From contig MKTS01000003.1 of assembly GCA_001898335.1 (NCBI GenBank), forward strand, positions 496,001 to 560,000: a stretch of 64,000 nt of DNA. Reading direction: 5' to 3'. Below, piece by piece: positions 26,624 to 34,980 of this stretch. Both the position numbers and the translations under genes were made by a program. The notes beneath the pieces were generated by a model. It did no database searches and was not told where the DNA came from. It saw only the letters and a program-made list of their open reading frames with translations. Numbering within the stretch: position 1 is the stretch's first letter; the number at the start of each line of letters is the position of its first letter. Source of the DNA: Mucilaginibacter sp. 44-25 (GTDB lineage Bacteria; Bacteroidota; Bacteroidia; Sphingobacteriales; Sphingobacteriaceae).

Positions 26624-26651
26624 CGAAGCCCAAACGTTTGTTTGGGCTTCG
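26624..26651. terminator. 12-bp perfect hairpin between peptidase genes
   Basis: CGAAGCCCAAAC (26624-26635) and its complement (26640-26651) close a GTTT loop. It lies after the M28 gene's stop on the minus strand and before the zinc peptidase start. The flanking T-run is short, so it may be an attenuating hairpin rather than a strong terminator. Confidence 0.55.
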
Positions 26652-26672
26652 ATAGCAGTATGTTATTGCTGA

Positions 26673-27971
26673 TTAATTTTCAAGCTTAGGTATACGAGTA
26701 GGGGTATCCTTACCTGATACAATGGTGCGTGAGCTTAACGCTATAGCGCGTATGGTAGCGGTAATGTTCTTTACATCCAGTGTGCTCAACTCATCCTTAA
26801 CGGTATGATAAAATTTATCGGTTGGTATCTGGTCTGTTGAAATGGTATGTGCCGGTACGCCAACGGCGGCAAGTGAAGCATTATCGCTACGATAAAACAG
26901 GTTTTGTTCCGGATATGGGTCGGGGTAAAACTTAAAGGCGGTACCCTCGAGGTTACGCTGCAGGATAGGCCCAAAATCAGACCGCTCGAAGCCGGTAATA
27001 AAAGCAGAGTTCTCCCCAAATTTTGATGGCTTGCCGATCATCTCTATATTAAACAGGGCCACTACCTGGTCGGGGTTTACTTTGGTAGCAAAATATCTGG
27101 AACCAAACCCTCCGATCTCTTCGGCAGTAAAGGCCACAAATACCAAGGTACGCTCGTTATTGTTGAGCTTTTTATAGTACTTAGCCAGCTCTATTACCGC
27201 TGTAGTGCCCGACGCATCATCATCGGCGCCATTGGCAATGCTATCACCCTCCATCGGTTTAATGATACCCAGGTGGTCGTAATGTCCGCCGAATACCACA
27301 TACTCGTTTGGCTTGGTCTTGCCGGGGATAACGCCCACAATGTTACTCAACGAAAGTTTTTCTTCTTTTACTTCGCAGTTGGCCTCAAAGTTTTTAGGCT
27401 CATTTACATCTAAAACGTAAACAATTTGCTGTGATGGCATACCATCACTTATCATACCCTTTACGGCCCTGTCCCTGATCCTTTTAAACACATCAGCCAA
27501 CGAAGCATCAAATATCACCAGTAATTTTTTACCGCTGCGCATGGCAGTACCCAACTGCTTCCTGAAGCTGCTCTGGTCGGTAAGTTTTGTAACCTTTATG
27601 GTAGTGTCACTACTTTTCCAGGTAAACGCCGCATTGGTGTTAACCGCTACCTTGTCGTCGGGTATTGCTGTGCCATCAAACACCACCCGTGCATTAACAG
27701 GTTTAACCCGTGTTTGGTAAAAGGTTTGCCTGTAGCCCTGGTTGCCTTCCATGGGTTTTAATCCGGCCGTTTTAAATTCACCTTCAATAAACGCGGCGGC
27801 CTTTTCAATGCCCGGCGTAAATGTGCCCCGGCCCTGCATGTCATCAGCGCTAAGGGTTTTAATTACCCGTTGTACGTCGTCTTCTTTAATTAATTTGTTT
27901 ACATCCTGGCAAATTCCGGATAATGGTAACGTAAGTACCGTGGCGGCTGCCAGCCATATTTTAATATTCAT
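26673..27971 (-). CDS. secreted M28 family metallopeptidase
   Basis: A 432-residue exported aminopeptidase-like enzyme with Sec signal 1-21 (AAATVLTLPLSGICQ). Zinc-site motifs are in order: GGHYDHLG (His and general area), GADDDASG (bridging Asp), EEIGGFGS (catalytic Glu and Glu ligand), and a late HTISTDQ with His. A PA-like insert lies between the signal and the catalytic domain. It begins 1 base after the stop of the M61 gene, so the two are translated from one transcript and probably act on the same periplasmic or surface peptides. Confidence 0.9.
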   Translation of the reverse strand: MNIKIWLAAATVLTLPLSGICQDVNKLIKEDDVQRVIKTLSADDMQGRGTFTPGIEKAAAFIEGEFKTAGLKPMEGNQGYRQTFYQTRVKPVNARVVFDGTAIPDDKVAVNTNAAFTWKSSDTTIKVTKLTDQSSFRKQLGTAMRSGKKLLVIFDASLADVFKRIRDRAVKGMISDGMPSQQIVYVLDVNEPKNFEANCEVKEEKLSLSNIVGVIPGKTKPNEYVVFGGHYDHLGIIKPMEGDSIANGADDDASGTTAVIELAKYYKKLNNNERTLVFVAFTAEEIGGFGSRYFATKVNPDQVVALFNIEMIGKPSKFGENSAFITGFERSDFGPILQRNLEGTAFKFYPDPYPEQNLFYRSDNASLAAVGVPAHTISTDQIPTDKFYHTVKDELSTLDVKNITATIRAIALSSRTIVSGKDTPTRIPKLEN

Positions 27972-27972
27972 A

Positions 27973-29811
27973 CTATTTTACTTTTGATGATAACCAGGCT
28001 GCCCTGAAATCTTTTTGTTGTTGAGTTAATTCCTTATTCGCTTTTTCATAGGTAAGCACCTGCAGGGCCGGGCTTTCCTCTAAAACTACGGTTGCTTCAT
28101 GGTCGCCGGTGCGGTTATGGTAGCTGATGGTTACCTTATCGCCAGGCTTCTTGTCTTTCACCGCATCAGTTAACGCGGAAAGTTCCTTAGCTTCCTTGCC
28201 ATCAACTTTTAATATCAGGTCGTCGGCATCCAGACCGGCTTTGTATATAGGAGTGTTAGAAGCGGTGGCGCTCACTATTTGTAAACCACCGTTAGCAGGC
28301 CTTGCGGCAACACGGCCCATCCAGCCTTTTCCTGGTGCTGCTTTTTGCAATATAAGCCCTGCTTTTGATAGCAGTTCGGCATAGTCGTTCTTTTTTATAC
28401 CATAGATATAATCGTCAAAAAAGGCTTTGGCGAATTTAGGATTGGTTAGTTTGGCCAGCACGTTTTGTAACTCAGGTATGGTATAAGGTTTTTCGGGTTT
28501 GCCGTAAGCCAGCCATACCTGGCGCATATAATCATCAAGCGTAAGCTTAAACTCGCTGCGCAAGCGCAGGTCAAGCGCGAGGGCCGTAGCACCGCCATAA
28601 ACGTAATAGCTGGTAAACATGTTGGTGTAATTGGTGGCATCAACAGATACACCGGCATCAACAAATACCGCGTAGCGGCTCATTTGTGTTGGCGGAAATT
28701 TGGATGGTGCCGGGTTGGCCAGTACAGAGTTAACCAGGCCGGCTATAGTGCCGGTATAATCATCAACAGAATTGAAGCCGGCACGTACCAGCAGCATTTC
28801 GCCATAGTATTGCGTAAAGCCCTCGGCAAACCAAAGCTCGTTGCTCATGTCGGCATGCTCAAAATTAAACGGTTCCAATGATTTAGGGCGGATGCGCTCC
28901 ACATTCCAGCTATGGAAAAACTCATGCGAAAAAGTACCCAGCAGATCGTTCTCGTTGCCGCCAACTTTGGCAGAGCGGTCAACAATACAGGTAGAGTTAC
29001 GGTGCTCCATACCATCGCCAAAATTGGCCGGGTATACATCATCCAGGAAGGTATAACTGCCAAAATCATAATTAGGCTGTTCGCCAAATACGGCTTTTTC
29101 TTCCAATACCAGCTTTTGCACCATTTTGGCGAAATTGTCAATAGTGGCCTGGTCATCATCAGAATGTACTGCTATGGACATTTTTTGTTTTTTGCCATTG
29201 GTATTTACCACGTCCCAGCTGCTTACCTTTACATTGGCCAGCTCGGTAGGGCTGTCCATCATGTATTGCAAATCGGGCGCGCTATATACGTTATCGCCCT
29301 CGTGCTTAAGCTGTGTAGCTACTTTCCAGCCGTATTTGTCCAGGTCGTTAAACTCAAACTTTAAAGGGCGCTTATCCATGCCTAAAACCCACATAAATGA
29401 AGCCGGCATATTTAAATGCGCGTGACTGGCATCAATACCAACATAGGTACCATCGGTATGGTTCCCGAAAAGGGTGTAGCTAATTTTTACTACATCAGGG
29501 TGTTCCGCTATCTCATAAACATCACCCTCTACCTGCTCAATTTTCAAAGGGGCGCCGGTGGCATCAGTAGCTTTTACATTATAAATGTTTTTACCAAACT
29601 CATGAGTGGCGTAACGGCCGGGTGAGGAGCGGCTCATGCGTACTTTCAGCTTTCCTCCGGGTGCGTCAGGCAAGGTCATGGTAATTTCGGCCTCGTGGTG
29701 GACAGCGTTGGGGAAAGAAACGGCGTAATAGATAGGTTTTATTTTGCCGCTTTGTGCCAATGCGGAAAAAGCACAAAAGGCGGCTGTAGCCAGGGTAATA
29801 AATTTCTTCAT
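27973..29811 (-). CDS. secreted M61 family peptidase with PDZ domain
   Basis: A 612-residue exported glycyl aminopeptidase-type M61 protein. Signal is 1-20 (FITLATAAFCAFSALAQ), then an N-terminal beta domain. The zinc site HEFFH is at 296-300 with Glu in ELWFAEGFTQYYGE as third ligand. A C-terminal PDZ domain lies about 480-560 (VSATASNTPIYKAGLDADDL, then VDGKEAKELS). The same architecture is found across Bacteroidota. It is the first gene of a pair with M28 (1-base gap). Confidence 0.93.
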   Translation of the reverse strand: MKKFITLATAAFCAFSALAQSGKIKPIYYAVSFPNAVHHEAEITMTLPDAPGGKLKVRMSRSSPGRYATHEFGKNIYNVKATDATGAPLKIEQVEGDVYEIAEHPDVVKISYTLFGNHTDGTYVGIDASHAHLNMPASFMWVLGMDKRPLKFEFNDLDKYGWKVATQLKHEGDNVYSAPDLQYMMDSPTELANVKVSSWDVVNTNGKKQKMSIAVHSDDDQATIDNFAKMVQKLVLEEKAVFGEQPNYDFGSYTFLDDVYPANFGDGMEHRNSTCIVDRSAKVGGNENDLLGTFSHEFFHSWNVERIRPKSLEPFNFEHADMSNELWFAEGFTQYYGEMLLVRAGFNSVDDYTGTIAGLVNSVLANPAPSKFPPTQMSRYAVFVDAGVSVDATNYTNMFTSYYVYGGATALALDLRLRSEFKLTLDDYMRQVWLAYGKPEKPYTIPELQNVLAKLTNPKFAKAFFDDYIYGIKKNDYAELLSKAGLILQKAAPGKGWMGRVAARPANGGLQIVSATASNTPIYKAGLDADDLILKVDGKEAKELSALTDAVKDKKPGDKVTISYHNRTGDHEATVVLEESPALQVLTYEKANKELTQQQKDFRAAWLSSKVK

Positions 29812-29919
29812 GTAGTGTGGTATGTTCAGGCCTTGAAGTTACTATATCTGCAGCAATAGTTATATATCAATGTTATTACGAATTAATAGCCGCGGTATTG
29901 TAAACCATAATCAAATGAA

Positions 29920-31038
29920 TCAATCATACGTTTGCCTGCCCAGGTCATATTCAGATTGTGCCGTTATGATGTGCTTTCGCCGTTCAATATCGGCATGAAG
30001 ATGGTGGTCATACGTTTGGTCTGTTACCGTGATATCTCTTTCCTTATCGCGCTCTGCAAAGTGGATGTTGGCTTCGGCCAGCTTGGCAATGGCGGTATCA
30101 TAAGGCCCTTTGGGCGACATCAGCTTTACAAAAACCGGCAAGCATTCAAACAAAATGAACAGGTAGCCGATAAAAGAGATGGCCATGTAGGTATCCAGGT
30201 CGCGCGAGCCATCTACATTATAAGAGAGCTGACCAAGCGCCCAGTTGCGATCCGCAAAACCGGCAATGTTGGCCAGGCTGTCCAGTTGCCTGTCGTTAAA
30301 TAGGCGGGTGGCATTTACTCCCTCGAAATCCTTGCGCCGGCCAAGATAGTCTTCATTCTGGTTAAGGTTATCGGTAACGGTTTTAAGGCGGTCCTGCTTT
30401 TCTTTAAGCACTTCCTCCTTGCGTTTGGCGTAAGTGCCGTAACCCATAATGCCTGATGTTTGGTTGGTCTTGTCGCCAAAAACTTCCTGGTTAAGTTCAT
30501 AACGAGAACGGTTTATGTCACGCTCCAGCGAATCCTTTTCCTTCTTAAGGTCTTTTTCCTTACCCAGTTCCTGGGCATATTTCTGGTTGTAGGTACGCTG
30601 CAGGCTGTCAATTTTGGTGTGCTGTCCTTTGAGGTACGCTGTCTTTAATTTCTCGCGGATCTCTTTATCAAATATCTTTAGCTCGAGCGGGCGCGATATC
30701 ACCAGGCCAATCATAATGGCTAACAGGATACGTGGGGTAGCTTGTAATATTTGTTGGTTAACGCTGCCCTCTTTATTAATGCTTGATACAATGTAGCGGT
30801 CCATGTTAAAAATGGCGGTACCCCATAACAGGCCGAACAGGATAGCGAAGCCAACGGCAAACGCGTTGCCGCTGAATACAAAGTACATGGCATACCCTCC
30901 CGAGAGGGCGGCAAACAGGGCGGTGAAGAATATGGTGGCGCCAATGCCCACATATTTATTATGTTCTATAGGGTATTTTTTCAGTGTGTCCACATGAGCG
31001 CCGGAACAGAACCAAAAAAATCTGGTGACTTTTTTCAT
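29920..31038 (-). CDS. DUF4407 membrane protein with coiled coil
   Basis: A 372-residue inner membrane protein matching the DUF4407 layout. Helices lie near 30-53, 58-78 and 102-116. A long charged coiled coil follows, about 125-255 (RTYNQKYAQELGKEKDLKKE and on), then a fourth helix near 285-305 (MAISFIGYLFILFECLPVF) and a cytoplasmic tail. The conserved NMDRYIV segment follows the second helix. Function is unknown; the topology suggests a mechanosensor-like or scaffold role, which is a guess. Divergent from the rhodanese operon, with 109 bases to the M61 start. Confidence 0.82.
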   Translation of the reverse strand: MKKVTRFFWFCSGAHVDTLKKYPIEHNKYVGIGATIFFTALFAALSGGYAMYFVFSGNAFAVGFAILFGLLWGTAIFNMDRYIVSSINKEGSVNQQILQATPRILLAIMIGLVISRPLELKIFDKEIREKLKTAYLKGQHTKIDSLQRTYNQKYAQELGKEKDLKKEKDSLERDINRSRYELNQEVFGDKTNQTSGIMGYGTYAKRKEEVLKEKQDRLKTVTDNLNQNEDYLGRRKDFEGVNATRLFNDRQLDSLANIAGFADRNWALGQLSYNVDGSRDLDTYMAISFIGYLFILFECLPVFVKLMSPKGPYDTAIAKLAEANIHFAERDKERDITVTDQTYDHHLHADIERRKHIITAQSEYDLGRQTYD

Positions 31039-31160
31039 TAAACTAATACCTTAAATGTATACGCTATTAATAAAACGCTCGGCAATAACGTTTGTTACAA
31101 AACGCTTATAAATATTTGATACAGAAAACCCTACCTTTGGCTATTAAAATTACATTTTAC

Positions 31161-31475
31161 ATGAAAGAAATAAGCGCACAGGAATTAAAAGAAAAGCTGG
31201 ATAAAGGTGAAGACTTTCAACTGATAGATGTTCGTGAAGATTTTGAGTACGAAACTTCAAACCTGGGTGGCCAGCTCATCCCTCTGGGTGGAATTTTAAT
31301 TGAAACCGAAAAGATATCGCATGATAAGCCGGTTGTTGTAATGTGCCGTAGTGGCAAGCGCAGCGCCATGGCTATTATGCAGCTTGAACAACATGGCTAC
31401 ACTAACCTTTACAACTTGCAAGGCGGCATACTGGGTTGGAAAGCAGAAATAGACCCTGAACTTAACGTGTACTAA
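31161..31475 (+). CDS. rhodanese-like sulfurtransferase
   Basis: A 104-residue single-domain rhodanese. The active-site loop CRSGKR has nucleophilic Cys62. The fold motif LIDVREDFEYETSNLGG precedes it. Cytoplasmic, likely carrying sulfane sulfur. I start at ATG 31161; the extra 23 residues possible from 31092 cover the promoter region, including a TACCTTTG box at 31132-31139. It leads an operon with a small membrane protein (2-base gap) and an SPFH protein. Confidence 0.9.
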   Translation: MKEISAQELKEKLDKGEDFQLIDVREDFEYETSNLGGQLIPLGGILIETEKISHDKPVVVMCRSGKRSAMAIMQLEQHGYTNLYNLQGGILGWKAEIDPELNVY

Positions 31476-31477
31476 TA

Positions 31478-31675
31478 ATGGGTAAAAAATTAGCCTTAAA
31501 CGTTTTTTATACCGTAATCATCATTGTTTGCGGCTTTGGGGCATACACTTCATTACAAAATGAACGCTGGATATGGCTGGTTAGCTTTTTAATGCTGGGC
31601 GCTTTGTTTGTAATTGCCAAAATACGGTTAATGAAAGAAGTGCGGGCGATGGAAGACCCTCGGATCAAAAAATAA
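31478..31675 (+). CDS. small two-helix membrane protein
   Basis: A 65-residue protein with two transmembrane helices (about 8-25 and 30-47) and a basic tail (KIRLMKEVRAMEDPRIKK). It is 2 bases after the rhodanese gene and 21 before the SPFH gene, so part of that operon. No family recognised; a membrane-protein partner for the SPFH protein is an inference from context. Confidence 0.7.
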   Translation: MGKKLALNVFYTVIIIVCGFGAYTSLQNERWIWLVSFLMLGALFVIAKIRLMKEVRAMEDPRIKK

Positions 31676-31696
31676 AACCCCTCAACCTTATCCACT

Positions 31697-32599
31697 ATGT
31701 TTTTAGCTGTTATTGGTGTTATTGTACTTGTTGCAAGTATAACGCTTAAACGTTCAAATGTTGCCGCGTCGCGGTTTAGCGGTATGGCACGCATTATCGG
31801 TATAGCCATTATTGCTATTGGGTTACTGCTTTCTGTTTTCAAAGTAATTGATCCGGGTAAGGTAGGCGTACAGGTGTTGTATGGTAAGGTGCAGGATGAG
31901 GTTTTGGAAAGCGGCCTGCATGTGATTAACCCGCTGGTTGATGTGGCCGATTTTAATGTGCAAACCCAAAATTACACCATGAGCGCCACCCACAGCGAGG
32001 GAGAAGTTCAGGGTGACGACGCGATAAGGGTACTCTCTTCCGATGGTTTGGAAGTAACTGTTGACCTGACCGTATTGTACAAAGTTGACCCTAAGAAAGC
32101 GCCATTTATATTGCAGAACATAGGAATGGATTACGTGGATAAGATCGTTCGTACAGTATCGCGCACCGCAATACGTGATAATGCAGTGGCTTACCCCGCC
32201 GTTGACCTGTATTCGGTTAAACGCCAGGAGTTTCAGGATAAGATCAACAGGACCATCTCGGCAAGCTTCGCTAAAAATGGGTTAATGCTGCAGCAGATAC
32301 TGGTACGGAATATTTCATTACCTGCTTCGGTAAGGGCCAGTATCGAATCTAAGATACAGGCCGAGCAGGATGCGCAAAAAATGACCTTCGTGCTCCAAAA
32401 AGAGCGCCAGGAGGCTGATCGTAAAAGGGTTGAAGCGCAAGGTATTGCCGACTACCAACGCATCCTGTCGACCGGATTGTCTGATAAGCAATTACAATAC
32501 GAAAGCATTAAAGCGCAAAAGGAGATCGCTTTATCGCCCAATACCAAGATCATTATTATGGGCAACGGCAAAACGCCGGTAATGCTTAGTGATAAATAA
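31697..32599 (+). CDS. SPFH/prohibitin-like membrane protein
   Basis: A 300-residue protein with one or two N-terminal membrane segments (1-18 and about 31-50, GMARIIGIAIIAIGLLLSVF). An SPFH domain follows (PGKVGVQVLYGKVQDEVLES, then VTVDLTVLYKVDP, then LVRNISLPASVRASIESKIQ). A charged, coiled-coil-prone stretch (KERQEADRKRVEAQGIADYQ) is typical of prohibitins and HflK/C-type proteins that form ring scaffolds in the inner membrane and modulate proteases. Last gene of the rhodanese operon; the hairpin at 32606 follows. Confidence 0.9.
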   Translation: MFLAVIGVIVLVASITLKRSNVAASRFSGMARIIGIAIIAIGLLLSVFKVIDPGKVGVQVLYGKVQDEVLESGLHVINPLVDVADFNVQTQNYTMSATHSEGEVQGDDAIRVLSSDGLEVTVDLTVLYKVDPKKAPFILQNIGMDYVDKIVRTVSRTAIRDNAVAYPAVDLYSVKRQEFQDKINRTISASFAKNGLMLQQILVRNISLPASVRASIESKIQAEQDAQKMTFVLQKERQEADRKRVEAQGIADYQRILSTGLSDKQLQYESIKAQKEIALSPNTKIIIMGNGKTPVMLSDK

Positions 32600-32605
32600 A
32601 AAAGG

Positions 32606-32630
32606 AAGGCCACCTTCGCAAGGTGGCCTT
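32606..32630 (-). terminator. terminator between SPFH and GH5 genes
   Basis: Perfect 11-bp stem AAGGCCACCTT (32606-32616) with its complement 32620-32630 around CGC. On the minus strand it is followed by CCTTTTTTATTTATC, so it best ends the GH5 gene; on the plus strand it may help the SPFH gene. Confidence 0.82.
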
Positions 32631-32646
32631 TCGTGCAAAGTGCAGG

Positions 32647-33873
32647 TTATTTAGTTGCTGCTTTCAAACCAAGTGCTTCTATGTAGCCTTTCTGCGGTGT
32701 GCAGTTTTCAAATTTGGCGTTCTCTAAAAACGTCCATAATATTTTCTTTATTTGTTCCCTGTCGGCAGGGGCGGCTTTGCGGACCTCCTCAAAGCTTCCG
32801 CGTGGCTTTTCAGTATACTCAATTATTTCGTCATATCCTTCTGGCGCCTTAAAGCTCATAAAGCCTTTATTGTTATCGGCTTTTTTGTAAGGCCAGTAAT
32901 GCCAGCCGATATTGTTCTTTTCGCACAACAGCCTAAAATCATGCACCCACTGGTCGGTATTTTCGCCGGTTTCTCCAACATAAATGGGTACATTGTATTT
33001 ATCGCGGTAGTCTATATATTCCTGTATTACCTCCTGCTTAACATCTGTCCAGTACTTGTGGAAGGTATAAACACTTTTGTTATCAAATGGAGGGCCAAAC
33101 ACCTTAAAGTTGCTATCCCATTGTGCCCCGCCTATAAATACAATATGATTTTTATCAACAGAACGCACAGCCGCTGTTATTTGCTTGTAAGTGGGTTCTA
33201 AAAGTGGGTTTAGGCTTTTTACATCAAAATAGTGGGCTATGGGCTCGTTCAGTAGGTCGTACCCCATTACCGTGGTTTCATTCTTATAATGGTCGGCAAT
33301 TTTGCGCCATATATCAGCGGTGAGTTTGCGGCTTGCGGCACTGGTAAACAGGAAAGGGTAGCCATCGCCATCGTCGATATTGTCGCCGGTTTGGCCTCCC
33401 GGAGCGCAATGCATATCTAAAATCACGTGTAGGTTGGCCTTTTTGCACCAGCCTATCACCCTGTCAAGCAACTCAAAGCCGCGGTTAGGGTTGTTTTGCC
33501 CCATATAGGTCTCTTTGGTAAACAGCCTGTAATTAAATGGTATGCGCAGCGAGTTAATGCCGGTAGATTTTAAATATTGTATATCCGCTTCGGTAATGTA
33601 TGTATCCTGGAAGGTTTTCCAGAAAAGTTTTACATCCTCCGGGCCGATTAATTCTGTTAGCGCCTGGTTAATGAGCCGGGGCGAGTTGATCTTTTTAAAC
33701 TTGAACATATAGCCCTCGGGTACCAGCCAGTTGCCCAGGTTGGTCCCTCTTATTAGGAATGGCTTGCCGTTGGTTCCGATTATTTCTTTACCCTTTACGC
33801 CGATGAATTTTTGAGCATAAAGGGTCGAACTTACTGCTGCTGCGAGCAGTAAAGATGCGATCAGTTTTTTCAT
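32647..33873 (-). CDS. secreted glycoside hydrolase family 5 protein
   Basis: A 408-residue exported endoglucanase-type GH5. Signal 1-20 (IASLLLAAAVSSTLYAQ) is followed by the barrel (RGTNLGNWLVPEGYMF). Catalytic acid Glu210 lies in YDLLNEP and nucleophile Glu301 in YVGETGEN; His274-type segment FHKYW is also present. It cuts beta-1,4- or beta-1,3-linked glucans or related polysaccharides; the precise target is open. It stands alone, divergent from the pentapeptide-repeat gene. Confidence 0.93.
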   Translation of the reverse strand: MKKLIASLLLAAAVSSTLYAQKFIGVKGKEIIGTNGKPFLIRGTNLGNWLVPEGYMFKFKKINSPRLINQALTELIGPEDVKLFWKTFQDTYITEADIQYLKSTGINSLRIPFNYRLFTKETYMGQNNPNRGFELLDRVIGWCKKANLHVILDMHCAPGGQTGDNIDDGDGYPFLFTSAASRKLTADIWRKIADHYKNETTVMGYDLLNEPIAHYFDVKSLNPLLEPTYKQITAAVRSVDKNHIVFIGGAQWDSNFKVFGPPFDNKSVYTFHKYWTDVKQEVIQEYIDYRDKYNVPIYVGETGENTDQWVHDFRLLCEKNNIGWHYWPYKKADNNKGFMSFKAPEGYDEIIEYTEKPRGSFEEVRKAAPADREQIKKILWTFLENAKFENCTPQKGYIEALGLKAATK

Positions 33874-33938
33874 ATGGATGCAGTAAAAGTTTTATTTTGG
33901 TTAGCTATTTAACAAATGTATGCGATAGGGTAGTGAGG

Positions 33939-33960
33939 TGCAAGTAATAACCGACTTGCA
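33939..33960. promoter_or_regulatory. short inverted repeat between GH5 and pentapeptide genes
   Basis: TGCAAGT (33939-33945) and ACTTGCA (33954-33960) form a 7-bp inverted repeat with an 8-base spacer in the 147-base divergent gap. It may be an operator; no protein is assigned. Confidence 0.3.
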
Positions 33961-34020
33961 TTACAAGGATTGTGCGTGGCTGTATGGAAATTCCATCTCA
34001 AATTCATTTACCTTAGGAGA

Positions 34021-34596
34021 ATGTTTGATAAAAGCTTTTACGAAGGGGAGATTTTTGAGAAACTCCAATATCCAGGAGTTAAGGCTCAGCGGATAGAGTT
34101 TGAGAATTGCACTTTTAAACAAAGCGATCTTAGTGAGGCCGATTTTAGCCGGTGCAAGTTTATGGATTGTGTGTTTGAAGACTGCAACCTTTCTGTAGCT
34201 AACCTTGACGGCGCCATGTTAAACGATGTACGTTTTAAGGCCTGTAAAATACTGGGCGTGAACTTTAGCAAATGTGATGACTTTCTGTTTGGTGTGGCGT
34301 TTGACGGCTGTGTAATGGATTATGCCTCTTTCGCGGCTAAAAAAATGGTGAAAACCTCTTTTGTTAAATGCTCATTAAAAGAGGTGAGTTTTACCGAGGC
34401 CATATTAACCAACTCGGTATTTACAGATTGCGACCTGGATAATGCCGTGTTCAACCATACCGACCTATCGGGCGTTAACTTTTCTACGGCTTATAATTTT
34501 ATCATCGACCCCGAACTTAATACGCTGAGGAGGGCACTGTTTGATGTAAGCGGTTTGCCCAATTTATTAACCCGCCATGGTATTAAGGTAGTTTAA
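34021..34596 (+). CDS. pentapeptide-repeat protein
   Basis: A 191-residue right-handed quadrilateral beta-helix protein, with runs such as CTFKQSDLSEADFSRCKF and CNLSVANLDGAMLND (A-[DN]-L/F-x-x pattern). Layout and a C-terminal helix-like end (DPELNTLRRALFDVSGLPNL) resemble the McbG/Qnr type of gyrase-protecting proteins. A DNA-mimic role is possible but unproven. The start ATG at 34021 follows a purine-rich TTAGGAGA ribosome-binding-like site; an in-frame ATG-less extension from 33970 is rejected. Its stop is 3 bases from the stop of the convergent 34600 gene. Confidence 0.88.
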   Translation: MFDKSFYEGEIFEKLQYPGVKAQRIEFENCTFKQSDLSEADFSRCKFMDCVFEDCNLSVANLDGAMLNDVRFKACKILGVNFSKCDDFLFGVAFDGCVMDYASFAAKKMVKTSFVKCSLKEVSFTEAILTNSVFTDCDLDNAVFNHTDLSGVNFSTAYNFIIDPELNTLRRALFDVSGLPNLLTRHGIKVV

Positions 34597-34599
34597 CTA

Positions 34600-34932
34600 T
34601 CAATCCAGCCCGGGCGCGGTTAGTTTGGGGTTAACACTCCCACTGTTAACCTGTGTTATTTTATGCAGGTTGTAGCGTTTAGGCTGAACTTCTTCATTTA
34701 CGGTTACCATACCGTTCTTATACCACAACTCCAATAGTTCGCAGGCGTGTTCGCGTTCTATCTCGCTTTGTCCGCCTGATAGCTTCTGGAGGTGCGCAAT
34801 CACCTCATCGGCTGTGCCTTCTCCAAGGTCGGCCAGTGCAAAAGCAAGATTTTCCTTTAACGTCGCATTGGCGTCGTAATGGGCGGGTACATGCAAAGGC
34901 TGATGCAGTTCTCTAAATTCCTCGTCGTTCAT
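34600..34932 (-). CDS. conserved hypothetical protein, 110 aa, winged-helix-like
   Basis: A 110-residue soluble protein with a helix-rich, winged-helix-like secondary structure (LKENLAFALADLGEGTADEV, AIxHLQKLS, then ELLELWYKNGMVTVNEEVQP). It has no signal or membrane segment. It lies 48 bases downstream of the EamA gene on the same strand and convergent with the pentapeptide gene. Function unknown. Confidence 0.62.
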   Translation of the reverse strand: MNDEEFRELHQPLHVPAHYDANATLKENLAFALADLGEGTADEVIAHLQKLSGGQSEIEREHACELLELWYKNGMVTVNEEVQPKRYNLHKITQVNSGSVNPKLTAPGLD

Positions 34933-34980
34933 ACAAGTGGTTTTCTTATTACTACAAATATTTAAAAGTTTTGTTGATTC

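Noticed and set aside
28912..29364. 150-residue plus-strand frame opposite the M61 peptidase
   Set aside because: Sits inside a gene with an intact zinc site; no domain or start signal.
34021..34596. Naming the pentapeptide protein a Qnr
   Set aside because: Repeat pattern and length fit, but loop motifs that define Qnr are not visible by eye.
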